Below, piece by piece: positions 15,258 through 24,346 of a stretch of 35,107 bases of DNA; position 1 is the first letter of the stretch; each line of letters begins with the position of its first letter. The position numbers and the translations under genes are program-made. The notes below the pieces were generated by a model, which saw only the letters and a program-made list of their open reading frames with translations, had not been told where the DNA came from and ran no database searches. The stretch is from Candidatus Kuenenia stuttgartensis (GTDB lineage: Bacteria > Gemmatimonadota > Gemmatimonadetes > Gemmatimonadales > Gemmatimonadaceae): NCBI GenBank assembly GCA_943330235.2, contig CALQGY020000027.1:1-35107 (forward strand), written 5' to 3'.

Positions 15258-16253
15258 GTGAGCCCGGTCCGAACTGCCCCCTCCGGGCGCGTGAGCGCCT
15301 ACCACGTCCCCGTGCTGCTCCCCGAGGTCGAGACGCTGCTCCACGGCGCCTCGAGTGTCCTCGACTGCACCCTCGGTGGCGGCGGTCACTCTGCTGCGCT
15401 CCTCGAGCGCGGCATGCGCGTGACCGGCATCGATCGCGATCCGCGCGCCCTCGCCGCGGCGCGCGATCGCCTCAGTGAGTACGAACGCACTGGTCAGTTC
15501 CGTGCGCTCCTTGGCAATTATGCCGATCTCGAAAGCGCTGGCCTCGCCGCCTCCGAGCGCTTCGATGGGATCCTGCTCGATCTCGGCGTGTCGTCGCATC
15601 AGTTCGACGATCACACCCGCGGCTTCACCTTCCGCGAGGGCGCTCCACTCGACATGCGCATGGGCGGCGACGCCGATGTCGGGGCCGACGAGTTGCTCAA
15701 TACCATCGACGAAGTCGATCTCTCCGCCCTGCTGCGCGCGTACGCCGATGAGCCGCGTGCCGCCCGGATCGCTCGCGAGATCGTGCGACGGCGCGAACGC
15801 CGACCCTTCGCCACCGCGGATGACCTCGTCGACGCGATTCGCGCGGTGCTCGGTCCTCGGAGCGGGCCGCCGGATTTCGCGCGCATCTTCCAAGCCGTCC
15901 GCATCGCCGTCAACGATGAACTGGCGGGCCTCGAGCGCGCACTCCCCAAGCTGCGGGATCGTCTGACCACCGGCGGTGTGCTCGCCGTCATCAGCTACCA
16001 CTCGGGCGAGGATCGGCTGGTCAAGCACGCCTTTCGCGAATGGAGTACCGCCTGCACCTGTCCGCCGCGGCTGCCCATGTGTGTGTGCGGTGGTGTGGCG
16101 ATCGGCGACACGCTCACGCGCCGTCCCATCGATGCGACCGACAGCGAGATCGCGATGAACACGCGTGCGCGGAGTGCACATCTCCGCGCGTGGCGCCGTA
16201 CCGCCGGTGTGGCCGAGGTGGTCGCAACAGCAGCAGAGGGAGCTGCCCACTGA
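15258..16253 (+). CDS. rsmH: RsmH (MraW), 16S rRNA m4C1402 N4-methyltransferase
   Basis: RsmH uses S-adenosylmethionine to methylate N4 of C1402 in 16S rRNA. The family motifs are present in order: YHVPVLLPEVETLL at the N-terminus, the SAM loop DCTLGGGGHS, GIDRDPRAL, FDGILLDLGVSSHQFDD, TRGFTFREGAPLDMRM, and near the end VISYHSGEDRLVKHAF followed by the cysteine-rich CTCPPRLPMCVCG. Length 331 residues is normal. The start is uncertain: GTG 15258 is used here, but GTG 15291 gives the more typical MSAYHVPVLL start; neither has a strong ribosome site. It is the first gene of the dcw cluster; mraZ, which often precedes it, is absent. The stop overlaps ftsL by 1 nt (TGATG). Confidence 0.95.
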   Translation: MSPVRTAPSGRVSAYHVPVLLPEVETLLHGASSVLDCTLGGGGHSAALLERGMRVTGIDRDPRALAAARDRLSEYERTGQFRALLGNYADLESAGLAASERFDGILLDLGVSSHQFDDHTRGFTFREGAPLDMRMGGDADVGADELLNTIDEVDLSALLRAYADEPRAARIAREIVRRRERRPFATADDLVDAIRAVLGPRSGPPDFARIFQAVRIAVNDELAGLERALPKLRDRLTTGGVLAVISYHSGEDRLVKHAFREWSTACTCPPRLPMCVCGGVAIGDTLTRRPIDATDSEIAMNTRARSAHLRAWRRTAGVAEVVATAAEGAAH

Positions 16254-16567
16254 TGGTCGCCACCGCTGCTCGGCGTCGCACGCCCTTCAAGGGTCGGAGT
16301 CTCGTCGCCGTGGGACTGCTGGCGTTTCTGGCGGTCGCCGCACTGGTGGTGTGGCGGCGCAGCGTCGGGGTCGCGACCGCCAAGGCCATCGCCATGGCCT
16401 CGGACCGCAAGCGCATGCTCGAGTCCGAACGCAAAACGCTCGGGCGCGATATCCGTGACGCGCAAAGCCGCAAGCGCGTGATGGCCGAGGCGGAAAAACG
16501 TCTGGGATTTCATGTCGCGCCGGATTCCCAGACGCGCATGCTGGCCGCACCGGCAAAAGCGCCGTGA
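16253..16567 (+). CDS. ftsL: FtsL-like cell division protein
   Basis: A 104-residue bitopic protein: basic N-terminus (RRRTPFKGR), one transmembrane segment at about 16-34, then a coiled-coil-like helix rich in K/R/E (SDRKRMLESERKTLGRDIRDAQSRKR) and a motif EAEKRLGF typical of FtsL C-termini. FtsL forms the FtsQLB subcomplex that activates FtsWI. Sequence conservation in this family is low, so the call rests on topology and its position between rsmH and ftsI. The start ATG overlaps the rsmH stop (TGATG) and the stop overlaps ftsI in the same way. Confidence 0.82.
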   Translation: MVATAARRRTPFKGRSLVAVGLLAFLAVAALVVWRRSVGVATAKAIAMASDRKRMLESERKTLGRDIRDAQSRKRVMAEAEKRLGFHVAPDSQTRMLAAPAKAP

Positions 16568-18702
16568 TGTTCGGCCTCGGCGATGCCGACGATACGACGC
16601 CGGTCGTCGCGGGGAGCCGTCCGCTCGTTCACCGGACGCGCGCCATCGTGGTGCACGGATCGCTCGTGCTCTTCGCCCTCGCGATCGTGGCGCGTGCCGT
16701 ACAAATCCAGTTGGTCGATGCCAATCGCTGGAGCTCGGCCGCCGAAACGCAGCAAGTCCGCGAGCGTGCGGTGACCCCGTCGCGCGGGCAGATCCTCGAT
16801 GCCAACGGGAACGTCTTCGTCGAAACGCGCGAACTCATGCGCGTGACCTTCACGCCCAAAAATCTCACGTCGTTTCGCAAGCGAGGGAGCAAGCGATCCG
16901 ATAAGCCGGTGAACACGCGCCTGATCGTTCGACAGGGCCTCAAGGCGCTTGGGGTCTCCGATTCAATCGTCCGGCGTGTGATGGACTCCACCCTCAAGTG
17001 GGTGCAGCTGCCGGCCCTGTATCTCCCGGGTGATGTCGAGCGGTTTGCCGGGCTGCCGGGCGTCACCCGCGAGCGGGTGCTCAAGCGGATCATCACCGCA
17101 CCGCCGGGACTTCGCGGCGTGCTCGGCACGGTGCGCGACGAGAACACGCCCGTGGGGGGGATCGAGCAGGAACTCGATACGGTGCTGCGCGGAACGCTCG
17201 GACGTGATGCGCGTCTCGCCGATGGCCGCGGCAATTATATCGAGACCCCGGCCCTCGAAGGACTGGCGGCGCGCCCCGGCCATGCGGTCACCCTTACGAT
17301 CAATCAATCGCTGCAGGAAATCGCTGAACGCGAATTGGCCGACGGCGTCACCCGCACCGGCTCGTCCGGTGGCGATGTGATCATCATGGATCCGCGCGAT
17401 GGCGCCGTGCTCGCCATGGCGGGCATGCGCAATCGCCAGCCCGCAGTGACGGCGACGGCAATGGCGGAACCGTATGAGCCGGGCTCAGTGATGAAGCCCT
17501 TCATCGTGTCGCGCGCGATGGATCTGCATCGCATCCGGCCCGATGATCGCATCAATACCGAAGGGGGCACGTGGAAGGTGGCGAAGCGGACCATCACCGA
17601 CGAGCACAAAGCCGCTTCCATGTCCGTGCGCGATGTCATTCGGCTCTCCAGCAACATCGGCGCCGCGAAGGTGGCGATGTTGCTCTCCGAACGCGAGGAG
17701 TTCGAGACGCTGCGTGATTTCGGATTCGGAACGCCCACCGGTGTGCCGTATCCGGCGGAATCGCGCGGCCGACTGCCCGCCATTCCGTGGGCCGCCATGA
17801 CCCCCACGTCGGTGGCCATGGGCTACGAGATGTCGGCGACGCCGCTGCAAATCGCCTCGGCGTACGTCTCCATCGCCAATGACGGTGAGCTGTTGCAGCC
17901 GGTCTTGGTGCGCGAAGTGCGTGACCCCGACGACCACGTGATCTTCACGCACACGCGCGCGGTCGTCCGACGCGTGATGTCGCCGGCCACAGCGAAAGAG
18001 CTGCGGACCATCCTGACCAGCGTGGTGGACAGCGGCACCGCACAAGCCGCCGATATGTCCACGTATGATGTGGCGGGGAAGAGCGGCACCGCGCGCCGCG
18101 CCGAAGGTGGCCGCTACAACGGCCGCACCTACAACTCGACGTTCGCCGGCATGTTCCCCGCGCAGTCGCCGCAGTACGTGCTGGTCGTGCTGCTGATCGA
18201 TCCGCAGGGCAAGATTTTCGGCGGAACGGTCGCCGGTCGTATCGTCAACGCCATTCTGCAGAGTGCGCTCGCGACGCGCGATGCCTCGCTCGACCGACGC
18301 GCTCTCGCCGCCGTCGCCAAGCCGCTGCCCACGCGTGCGCCCAAGCCCCTGAGCCTCAAAGCCATCGCGCTCGCGCAGCGCGACACCGCGCGCTTTGATT
18401 CATTGCGCGCGCCCACGCCGCCGCCCGCCGCGCCCATGGCGGTCCCCGAGCGCATCATCGTGTCGCTGCCGCTCAAGGCCCTCGGTGGTCGTTCGCTGCG
18501 CGATACCAATGCGATGGACGCGGCCGGCACGATCCGTCCGGTGCCATCGGTGTACGGACTGGACACGCGACAGGCCGTGCGCGCGTTGCACGCGGCGGGC
18601 TTTCATGTATCGACACAGATCGGGACCGCGTCGCGCACGCGCCCATCCGCCGGTACGCTCATGCGCAGCGGGAGTGTGATCGTGCTCGAGATGCCCAAGT
18701 GA
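16567..18702 (+). CDS. ftsI: FtsI, penicillin-binding protein 3 (septal transpeptidase) with C-terminal PASTA domain
   Basis: A class B PBP of 711 residues that cross-links septal peptidoglycan. It has one N-terminal transmembrane segment (about 26-50), a PBP dimer domain beginning with TPSRGQILDANGNVF, and a transpeptidase domain with the three active-site motifs: SVMK (307-310, nucleophile Ser307), SSN (361-363) and KSGT (505-508). After a Pro/Ala/Arg linker, the last 60 residues (VPSVYGLDTRQAVRALHAAGFHVSTQIG) match a PASTA domain. This makes it longer than E. coli FtsI and more like the PASTA-bearing FtsI/SpoVD types. ATG 16567 gives a TGATG overlap with ftsL; GTG 16564 just upstream is an alternative. 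The stop overlaps murE by 4 nt. Confidence 0.93.
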   Translation: MFGLGDADDTTPVVAGSRPLVHRTRAIVVHGSLVLFALAIVARAVQIQLVDANRWSSAAETQQVRERAVTPSRGQILDANGNVFVETRELMRVTFTPKNLTSFRKRGSKRSDKPVNTRLIVRQGLKALGVSDSIVRRVMDSTLKWVQLPALYLPGDVERFAGLPGVTRERVLKRIITAPPGLRGVLGTVRDENTPVGGIEQELDTVLRGTLGRDARLADGRGNYIETPALEGLAARPGHAVTLTINQSLQEIAERELADGVTRTGSSGGDVIIMDPRDGAVLAMAGMRNRQPAVTATAMAEPYEPGSVMKPFIVSRAMDLHRIRPDDRINTEGGTWKVAKRTITDEHKAASMSVRDVIRLSSNIGAAKVAMLLSEREEFETLRDFGFGTPTGVPYPAESRGRLPAIPWAAMTPTSVAMGYEMSATPLQIASAYVSIANDGELLQPVLVREVRDPDDHVIFTHTRAVVRRVMSPATAKELRTILTSVVDSGTAQAADMSTYDVAGKSGTARRAEGGRYNGRTYNSTFAGMFPAQSPQYVLVVLLIDPQGKIFGGTVAGRIVNAILQSALATRDASLDRRALAAVAKPLPTRAPKPLSLKAIALAQRDTARFDSLRAPTPPPAAPMAVPERIIVSLPLKALGGRSLRDTNAMDAAGTIRPVPSVYGLDTRQAVRALHAAGFHVSTQIGTASRTRPSAGTLMRSGSVIVLEMPK

Positions 18703-20279
18703 ACCAGCGACCGACATCGCCGCCAGCTCACGCGCTGGCACACGCGCCAGCGCATGCGCCGGTCGCGGTGGCCGTCGTGATCGACGCGCTCCGGGACGCT
18801 GGGCTACTGGTGGCTGTGAGTGATGCCCTCCCGTCGCATCTCACCGATCTGGTCGATGACAGTCGTCGGGCGACGCCGGGCGCTGGCTTTGTGGCGGTGC
18901 GCGGCCACGCGCAGGACGGACATGACTGGATCGCCACGGCGCAGCACGCCGGTGCCGTGCTCTGCATCGCGGAAGATGGCGCGCGCATGGCGGTGCTCGA
19001 CGCGCCCATGCCGCATGTGCTCGTGCGCGACGGCCGCCGTGCGGCTGCAGTGGCCGCGGCGGCCTTTCACGGCTGGCCCGCGCGTGATCTGCTCATGGTG
19101 GGCGTGACCGGCACCAACGGAAAAACCACCACGGTCGGGCTCCTGCGTCATCTGCTGCATCGCGACGATCGCCCCGCTGCCTCCATCGGTACGCTGGGGG
19201 TGCTGCTCGGCTCAGAGGGCACCGAAGTGCCCGGCGGCGGTGGCCTCACGACGCCCGGGCCCGTCGAGTTGCAGCGCCTCCTCGCGCAGTTGCGCGGTCA
19301 GGGCGTGCGCACCGTCGCCATGGAGGTGTCCTCGCATTCACTCGATCAACGTCGGGTCGAAGGGATCACCTTTGCCGCCGCCATCTTCACCAATCTGACG
19401 CGGGACCATCTCGACTATCACGGCACGATGGACGCCTATCGCGCCGCCAAGTTGCGGCTCGTCGGCCTGCTCGCGCGCGATGGGGTGGCCCTCTTCAACG
19501 CGAACGATCCCGCGTGGCGCGGCGTGACCAATGCGCCGCGGGCGTTGACCTTCGGCGTCGATGTGCCCGCCGACGTCACCGCGCGCGACATCGTCTTTCT
19601 GGCGCAGGGGTGCCAGTTCCTGTTGGTCGCGCCCACGGGCGCCGTGCCGGTCGCGTTGCCGCTCATCGGCGACTTCAACATCGCGAACGCGCTCGCGGCC
19701 GCATCGGCGGCGCTCGCGCTCGGTGTGCCACTGGCCGACGTGGCTGACAAGCTGGCCACTGCGCCGCAAGTGCCTGGTCGCCTTGAGCGGCTGCGGACCG
19801 CGCCGACCGTGCTGCGCGATTACGCGCATACGCCGGACGCGCTCGATCGGGCCCTGCGCGCCGTTCGCCCCTTCACGCTCGGTCCGGATGGGGCGACCAG
19901 TCGTCTCATCGTCGTCTTCGGCTGCGGCGGCGATCGCGACCGCGGCAAGCGCCCCGAGATGGGGCGGATTGCCGAGTCGCTCGCCGATGTGATCATCATC
20001 ACCAGCGACAACCCGCGCACCGAAGATCCGGAGCGCATTCTCGACGACATTGAAGCGGGCATGGCCGGCCACGAGGGCACGCCGGCACACCGACGCATCA
20101 CCGATCGGCGCGAGGCCATCGCCGACGCATTGCGCCTCGCGCAGCCGCAGGATGTGATCCTGCTCGCAGGCAAAGGACATGAGACCTATCAAATTCGCGG
20201 GACGGTCTCGTATCCCTTCGACGAGCGCATCATCGTCGACGAACTCTCGACTGACTTACAGCACGAAAGGCACGCATGA
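18699..20279 (+). CDS. murE: MurE, UDP-MurNAc-L-Ala-D-Glu--meso-diaminopimelate ligase
   Basis: A Mur ligase of 526 residues that adds the third amino acid of the stem peptide. The ATP loop is GTNGKTTT (138-145), followed by GLTTPGPVELQ, AMEVSSHSLDQ and TRDHLDYHGTMDAYRAAK. The C-terminal domain has VFGCGGDRDRGKRPEMG and the DNPR motif (437-440), which in this family contacts meso-diaminopimelate, so the substrate is predicted to be meso-DAP and not lysine. GKGHETYQ is also present. The first 25 residues are an Ala/His/Pro-rich extension (AHALAHAPAHAP) not normally found in MurE; a later start is conceivable but the GTG at 18699 overlaps the ftsI stop in the GTGA pattern used throughout the cluster. 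Confidence 0.95.
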   Translation: MNQRPTSPPAHALAHAPAHAPVAVAVVIDALRDAGLLVAVSDALPSHLTDLVDDSRRATPGAGFVAVRGHAQDGHDWIATAQHAGAVLCIAEDGARMAVLDAPMPHVLVRDGRRAAAVAAAAFHGWPARDLLMVGVTGTNGKTTTVGLLRHLLHRDDRPAASIGTLGVLLGSEGTEVPGGGGLTTPGPVELQRLLAQLRGQGVRTVAMEVSSHSLDQRRVEGITFAAAIFTNLTRDHLDYHGTMDAYRAAKLRLVGLLARDGVALFNANDPAWRGVTNAPRALTFGVDVPADVTARDIVFLAQGCQFLLVAPTGAVPVALPLIGDFNIANALAAASAALALGVPLADVADKLATAPQVPGRLERLRTAPTVLRDYAHTPDALDRALRAVRPFTLGPDGATSRLIVVFGCGGDRDRGKRPEMGRIAESLADVIIITSDNPRTEDPERILDDIEAGMAGHEGTPAHRRITDRREAIADALRLAQPQDVILLAGKGHETYQIRGTVSYPFDERIIVDELSTDLQHERHA

Positions 20280-21700
20280 GCATGTATTCCACCGCCGGGA
20301 CGGCGTTCTCGGCCACCACGCCGGTTCTGCCCGAGCTGCCGCATCACTATTGGACGCAGGAACGTGTCGCCCGCGCCCTCGGCACGGGGCCGCGTGGACA
20401 AATCCCGTTCGGCGGCGTCAGCACCGATACGCGGCACCTGACGCGCGGCGATCTGTTCGTTGCGCTCCGCGGTGAACGCTTCGACGCGCACGACATGCTC
20501 GCCGAGGCGCGCGATCGGGGGGCGTCCGCGCTGGTCGTCAGCGACGTGGCCAAGGCAACGGGACTCGGCCTGCCAGTCTACGTGGTGCCTGATACGCTCG
20601 TGGCGCTCGGACAGTTAGCCACCGCATGGCGCCGTGCGTGGGGACGCAGTGTCATCGCCGTCGCCGGATCCAACGGCAAGACCAGCACCAAGGAGCTGCT
20701 CAAGGCCGCGCTCGGGCAGACGCTCGTCGTGCATGCAACAGCGGGCAACCTCAATAACCTCATCGGCGTGCCGCTGACGTTGCTCGCCATGCCGTCCGAT
20801 GCGGAGATCGCCGTCATCGAGATCGGCACCAACGCACCGGGCGAGGTCGCGCGTCTGCGCGCCATTGCCGAGCCCGATGTGGCCGTGTTGACGTCCATCG
20901 GCGAAGAGCATCTGGAAGGACTGGGTGATCTCGCCGGCGTACTGCGTGAAGAATGCGATGTGTTTCAGGGCGTTACCCTGGCGGTGGTCCCCGCCGCGCA
21001 CCCCGAGGTGGCGGCGTCCGCGCGCGCGCACGCGCACGCCGTCGTATCCGCAGGGCTCGAGACCGGCGACGTGGTTCCGACCGCGTGGGGGCTCGACGAC
21101 GAGGGGCGCCCATGGTTTGAGGTGGAAGGCGTGCGCTGCACACTGCCGTTACGTGGAGCGCATCAGGCGGCCAACGCCATGCTCGCCGTGGCTACTGCGC
21201 GGGCCTGTGGCGTGTCCATGAGCGCGGCCGCTGAAGGAATGGCGGCGATGCCCGTGCCCAGCATGCGCGGCGTCTGGGAGCCGCTGGGTGACGCGGTGCT
21301 CATCAACGATGCGTATAACGCCAACCCGGCCTCCATGCGCGCCGCGCTCGACTTGCTGGGGCGCGTGGGGGCTGGGCGCCAGCGCGTCGCGATTCTGGGC
21401 AGCATGCGCGAGTTGGGGCCGTCGTCGGCACACCAGCATCGCGAAGTCGCGCGCGCCGCGCTGGCGTCCGGCGCCGACCTCATTGCCGGCGTCGGCGACT
21501 TTGCCGAGGCCTTCCAGCACGAGGCGCCCGACGACCCCCGGGTCGTGGCGACCGCTGACTTCGATGCGCTCTGGCCACTGCTTGCGCCGCGTCTGACACC
21601 GACTGCTGTCATGCTGCTCAAGGCCTCGCGGGGGATGCGACTCGAACGGCTGGTGCCGTTCATCGCGGCGTGGGCCAGTCGTTCCACCACGGCCGCGTAG
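20276..21700 (+). CDS. murF: MurF, UDP-MurNAc-tripeptide--D-Ala-D-Ala ligase
   Basis: A 474-residue Mur ligase that adds D-Ala-D-Ala to the UDP-MurNAc-tripeptide. The ATP loop is GSNGKTST (131-138); NLNNLIGVPLTLL, EIGTNAPGEVARL, TSIGEEHLEGLGDL and INDAYNANPASM are all typical MurF motifs, and LGSMRELG follows. The ATG at 20276 overlaps the murE stop (ATGA) and is preceded by GAAAGG at a proper distance. No ddl (D-Ala-D-Ala ligase) is found in this cluster, so its substrate must be supplied by a gene elsewhere. The following gap to mraY is unusual (see separate entry). Confidence 0.95.
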   Translation: MSMYSTAGTAFSATTPVLPELPHHYWTQERVARALGTGPRGQIPFGGVSTDTRHLTRGDLFVALRGERFDAHDMLAEARDRGASALVVSDVAKATGLGLPVYVVPDTLVALGQLATAWRRAWGRSVIAVAGSNGKTSTKELLKAALGQTLVVHATAGNLNNLIGVPLTLLAMPSDAEIAVIEIGTNAPGEVARLRAIAEPDVAVLTSIGEEHLEGLGDLAGVLREECDVFQGVTLAVVPAAHPEVAASARAHAHAVVSAGLETGDVVPTAWGLDDEGRPWFEVEGVRCTLPLRGAHQAANAMLAVATARACGVSMSAAAEGMAAMPVPSMRGVWEPLGDAVLINDAYNANPASMRAALDLLGRVGAGRQRVAILGSMRELGPSSAHQHREVARAALASGADLIAGVGDFAEAFQHEAPDDPRVVATADFDALWPLLAPRLTPTAVMLLKASRGMRLERLVPFIAAWASRSTTAA

Positions 21701-21751
21701 CCGCCCCGTCGTTCTCGTTTTCCGTCTCCCGACTTCCGACTCCCGTCTCCT
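21701..21751 (+). other. Pyrimidine-rich gap between murF and mraY
   Basis: This 51-nt gap is almost entirely C and T with short TCCCG/GACTCC repeats (21720-21750). It has no recognisable ribosome site next to the TTG start of mraY and no clear hairpin. It is one of the few non-overlapping junctions in the cluster. Confidence 0.6.
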
Positions 21752-22894
21752 TTGCTCTATTCACTGCTGCAGCCGTTCGCGCGCGACATTCGCATTTTCA
21801 ACCTGCTGAACTACATCACGTTCCGGTCGGCGGCGGCGTTCGTCACCGCCTTGCTGGTGACGTTCGTGTTCGGGCCGGTCATCATTCGCCGGTTGCAGGC
21901 CATGGCCGTGCATCAGGTGGTGCGCGCCGGCACGCCCGAATCACACGCCGGCAAGGGAACCACGCCCACAATGGGCGGGCTCATCATCCTGGTCGCGTCG
22001 GTGCTACCCGTGCTGCTGTGGGCGCGCCTCAGCAACCAGTATGTGCTGCTGGCGGTGCTGGTGATGGTGTGGATGGGTGGCATCGGCTTTCTCGATGATT
22101 ATCTCAAGCTCCGGCAGAAGCGGGCCGGGCTCAAGAACGAGGGGCTGGTCGAGCGCTACAAGCTGGCGGGGCAGGTCACGTGCGGCATCGGGCTGGGGCT
22201 GTGGCTCTGGCTCGCGCCGCTCTCTACGCTGCCCGGCGCGTCCACGACCGTGCCGTTTTTCAAGTATCTGCTCATCGTGCCCGCCTCGGGCGCCGTCGCG
22301 TGGCTCTACGTCGCGTGGGTGACGTTCATCCTGACCGGATTCAGCAACGCGGTGAATCTGACCGACGGACTCGACGGGCTGGCGTCCGGGCTCATGGCCA
22401 TCGCCGTCCTGACGCTCGGCCTCTTTGCCTACGTGGCCGGCCGAATCGACACCAGCGCCTATCTGCAGATCTTCTATCTGCGCGGCGCCGGCGAACTGAC
22501 CGTCTTCTGCGGGGCTGTGGTCGGGGCCTGCATCGGGTTCCTCTGGTACAATGCGCACCCCGCGCAGGTCTTCATGGGAGACACCGGATCGCTGGCACTG
22601 GGCGGCGCGCTTGGCGCGATCGCCATTCTCCTCAAGAGCGAATTCCTGCTGCTGATTGTCGGAGCCGTGTTCGTCGCCGAAACCGCGTCGGTGATTCTGC
22701 AGCGCACGGTGTTCAAGTACCGCCTTCGTCGATTCGGGCGGGAGTACGCCGATAAACATCGCCTCTTCCGACGAGCGCCTCTGCATCACCACTTCGAACT
22801 GCTCGGGTGGCCGGAGACGCAGGTGGTGGTCCGCTTCTGGATTCTGGGTGTGCTCTGCGCGATTCTCGCGCTCAGCACCTTGAAACTCCGCTAA
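21752..22894 (+). CDS. mraY: MraY, phospho-MurNAc-pentapeptide transferase
   Basis: A 380-residue polytopic membrane enzyme that transfers phospho-MurNAc-pentapeptide to undecaprenyl phosphate, forming lipid I. The N-terminus MLYSLLQPF fits the family, which supports the TTG start at 21752. The key motifs are MGG (74-76), the Mg-binding pair in FLDDYLKL (Asp115-Asp116), NAVNLTDGLDG (199-209), MGDTGSLALGG (Asp277), and the HHH of PLHHHFELLGW (345-347). About ten hydrophobic segments are visible. TTG as start and no ribosome site suggest low initiation unless coupled. The murD ATG follows 18 nt after the stop. Confidence 0.96.
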   Translation: MLYSLLQPFARDIRIFNLLNYITFRSAAAFVTALLVTFVFGPVIIRRLQAMAVHQVVRAGTPESHAGKGTTPTMGGLIILVASVLPVLLWARLSNQYVLLAVLVMVWMGGIGFLDDYLKLRQKRAGLKNEGLVERYKLAGQVTCGIGLGLWLWLAPLSTLPGASTTVPFFKYLLIVPASGAVAWLYVAWVTFILTGFSNAVNLTDGLDGLASGLMAIAVLTLGLFAYVAGRIDTSAYLQIFYLRGAGELTVFCGAVVGACIGFLWYNAHPAQVFMGDTGSLALGGALGAIAILLKSEFLLLIVGAVFVAETASVILQRTVFKYRLRRFGREYADKHRLFRRAPLHHHFELLGWPETQVVVRFWILGVLCAILALSTLKLR

Positions 22895-22912
22895 TCCTGG
22901 TGACGCGCACAC

Positions 22913-24346
22913 ATGGCTGAGTCTCTCACGTCACAGGAACTCGCCTCGCTCGTGGCTCGGCGACTCGCCGAGCGCCGCGGCGAGTTCGCGGTTATCGGGC
23001 TCGCGCGCAGCGGTACCGCCGCGGCGCGCATGCTGCGCCGCATCGGGCTCTCGGTGTATGCCTCCGATGCCTCGTCGGCGAGCGGGGTGCGCGATGCCGC
23101 TGTGCAGCTAGAGCGGGAAGGGGCGAGCGTGCATGTGGGCGGACACGACCTCGCACGTATCGCGCACGCCTCGCTGGTGGTGGTGAGCCCCGGCATTCCG
23201 CCCGAGGCCGCGCCGCTGGTGGCCGCTCGTGCCGCCGGCGTGCCCATCGTCAGCGAGGTCGAGGTCGCCCTCCGGCTGCAGCCCGCCCTCCGTGTCATTG
23301 CGACCACCGGCACCAACGGCAAGACCACGACCACTGCGCTCATCGGTCACCTGCTGCGCGCCTTGGGGCACGATGCCGTTGACGTTGGCAACATCGGGAC
23401 GCCCGTCTCCGAAGTCGCGCTGCGACCGGTTCCCCCCACGTGGGCCGCGCTCGAGATGTCATCGTTTCAACTGCACGATACCCCTGGGTTGCTGCCCAAT
23501 GTGGGTGTCCTCACGACGCTGAGCCCCGACCACCTCGATCGGTACGAGAGCGTGCAGGCGTACTACGACGACAAACGGCGCCTCTTCGCGAATGCGTCCG
23601 TAACCTCGAAGTGGGTCGTCAACGCCGATAGCGTGCAGACCGTGGACATGGTGCAGGGCGTCGCTGGTCAGGTGCACTACTTCTCGACGGTGCGCCGTGA
23701 TGTCGCGGCGTTCCTGGATCGCGATACCCAAAGCCTCCATGTTCTCGGGGCGCCCATCGTCTCGCGTCATGCGTTGGCGCTGGCCGGCGATCACAACGTG
23801 AGTAATGCGCTGGCGGCGTTGCTCGCGGTCATGGTCGCGAGCGAGGCGCACGCCACCCCCGAGGCCCGTGCCCGCCTCGCCGACGCGCTGGCCACCTTTC
23901 GGCCGCTGCCGCATCGTTTGGAACCGGTCGCGCATGCCCAGGGCGTGCTCTGGCTGAACGATTCCAAGGCCACCAACGTCGCCTCCACGCAGGTAGCGCT
24001 GGCCGGTATGACGCGCCCCACCATCGTGCTGCTGGGAGGACGTCACAAGGGCGAGACGTACGCCTCGCTGGTGCCCGGCCTCCTGCGGACGGCCAAGCAC
24101 GTCCTCGCGTACGGCGAGGCGGCGGGACTGATTGTCACCGATCTTGAAGCACCGCTGCACGGGCGCGTCCCGGTGGAACACCTCGGCGACGCCACATTCG
24201 CGGACGTCGTCGCGCGTGCGCGCCAACTGGCCGTCTCCGGCGATGTGGTGCTGCTCTCGCCGGCCTGTTCCAGCTACGACATGTTCAGCCACTACGAGGA
24301 GCGGGGCAGCACATTCGCCCGCCTCGCGCACGGGACCCCCGCGTGA
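22913..24346 (+). CDS. murD: MurD, UDP-MurNAc-L-Ala--D-glutamate ligase
   Basis: A 477-residue ligase adding D-glutamate to UDP-MurNAc-L-Ala. The N-terminal UDP-binding part has VIGLARSGTAAARML and VVVSPGIPP; the ATP loop GTNGKTTT is at 133-140; GNIGTPVSEVAL, EMSSFQL and LSPDHLDRY follow; the C-terminal domain has PLPHRLEPV, WLNDSKATN and LLGGRHKG, all typical of MurD. The ATG at 22913 has only a weak ribosome site. The stop overlaps the ftsW start by 4 nt (GTGA). Confidence 0.96.
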   Translation: MAESLTSQELASLVARRLAERRGEFAVIGLARSGTAAARMLRRIGLSVYASDASSASGVRDAAVQLEREGASVHVGGHDLARIAHASLVVVSPGIPPEAAPLVAARAAGVPIVSEVEVALRLQPALRVIATTGTNGKTTTTALIGHLLRALGHDAVDVGNIGTPVSEVALRPVPPTWAALEMSSFQLHDTPGLLPNVGVLTTLSPDHLDRYESVQAYYDDKRRLFANASVTSKWVVNADSVQTVDMVQGVAGQVHYFSTVRRDVAAFLDRDTQSLHVLGAPIVSRHALALAGDHNVSNALAALLAVMVASEAHATPEARARLADALATFRPLPHRLEPVAHAQGVLWLNDSKATNVASTQVALAGMTRPTIVLLGGRHKGETYASLVPGLLRTAKHVLAYGEAAGLIVTDLEAPLHGRVPVEHLGDATFADVVARARQLAVSGDVVLLSPACSSYDMFSHYEERGSTFARLAHGTPA

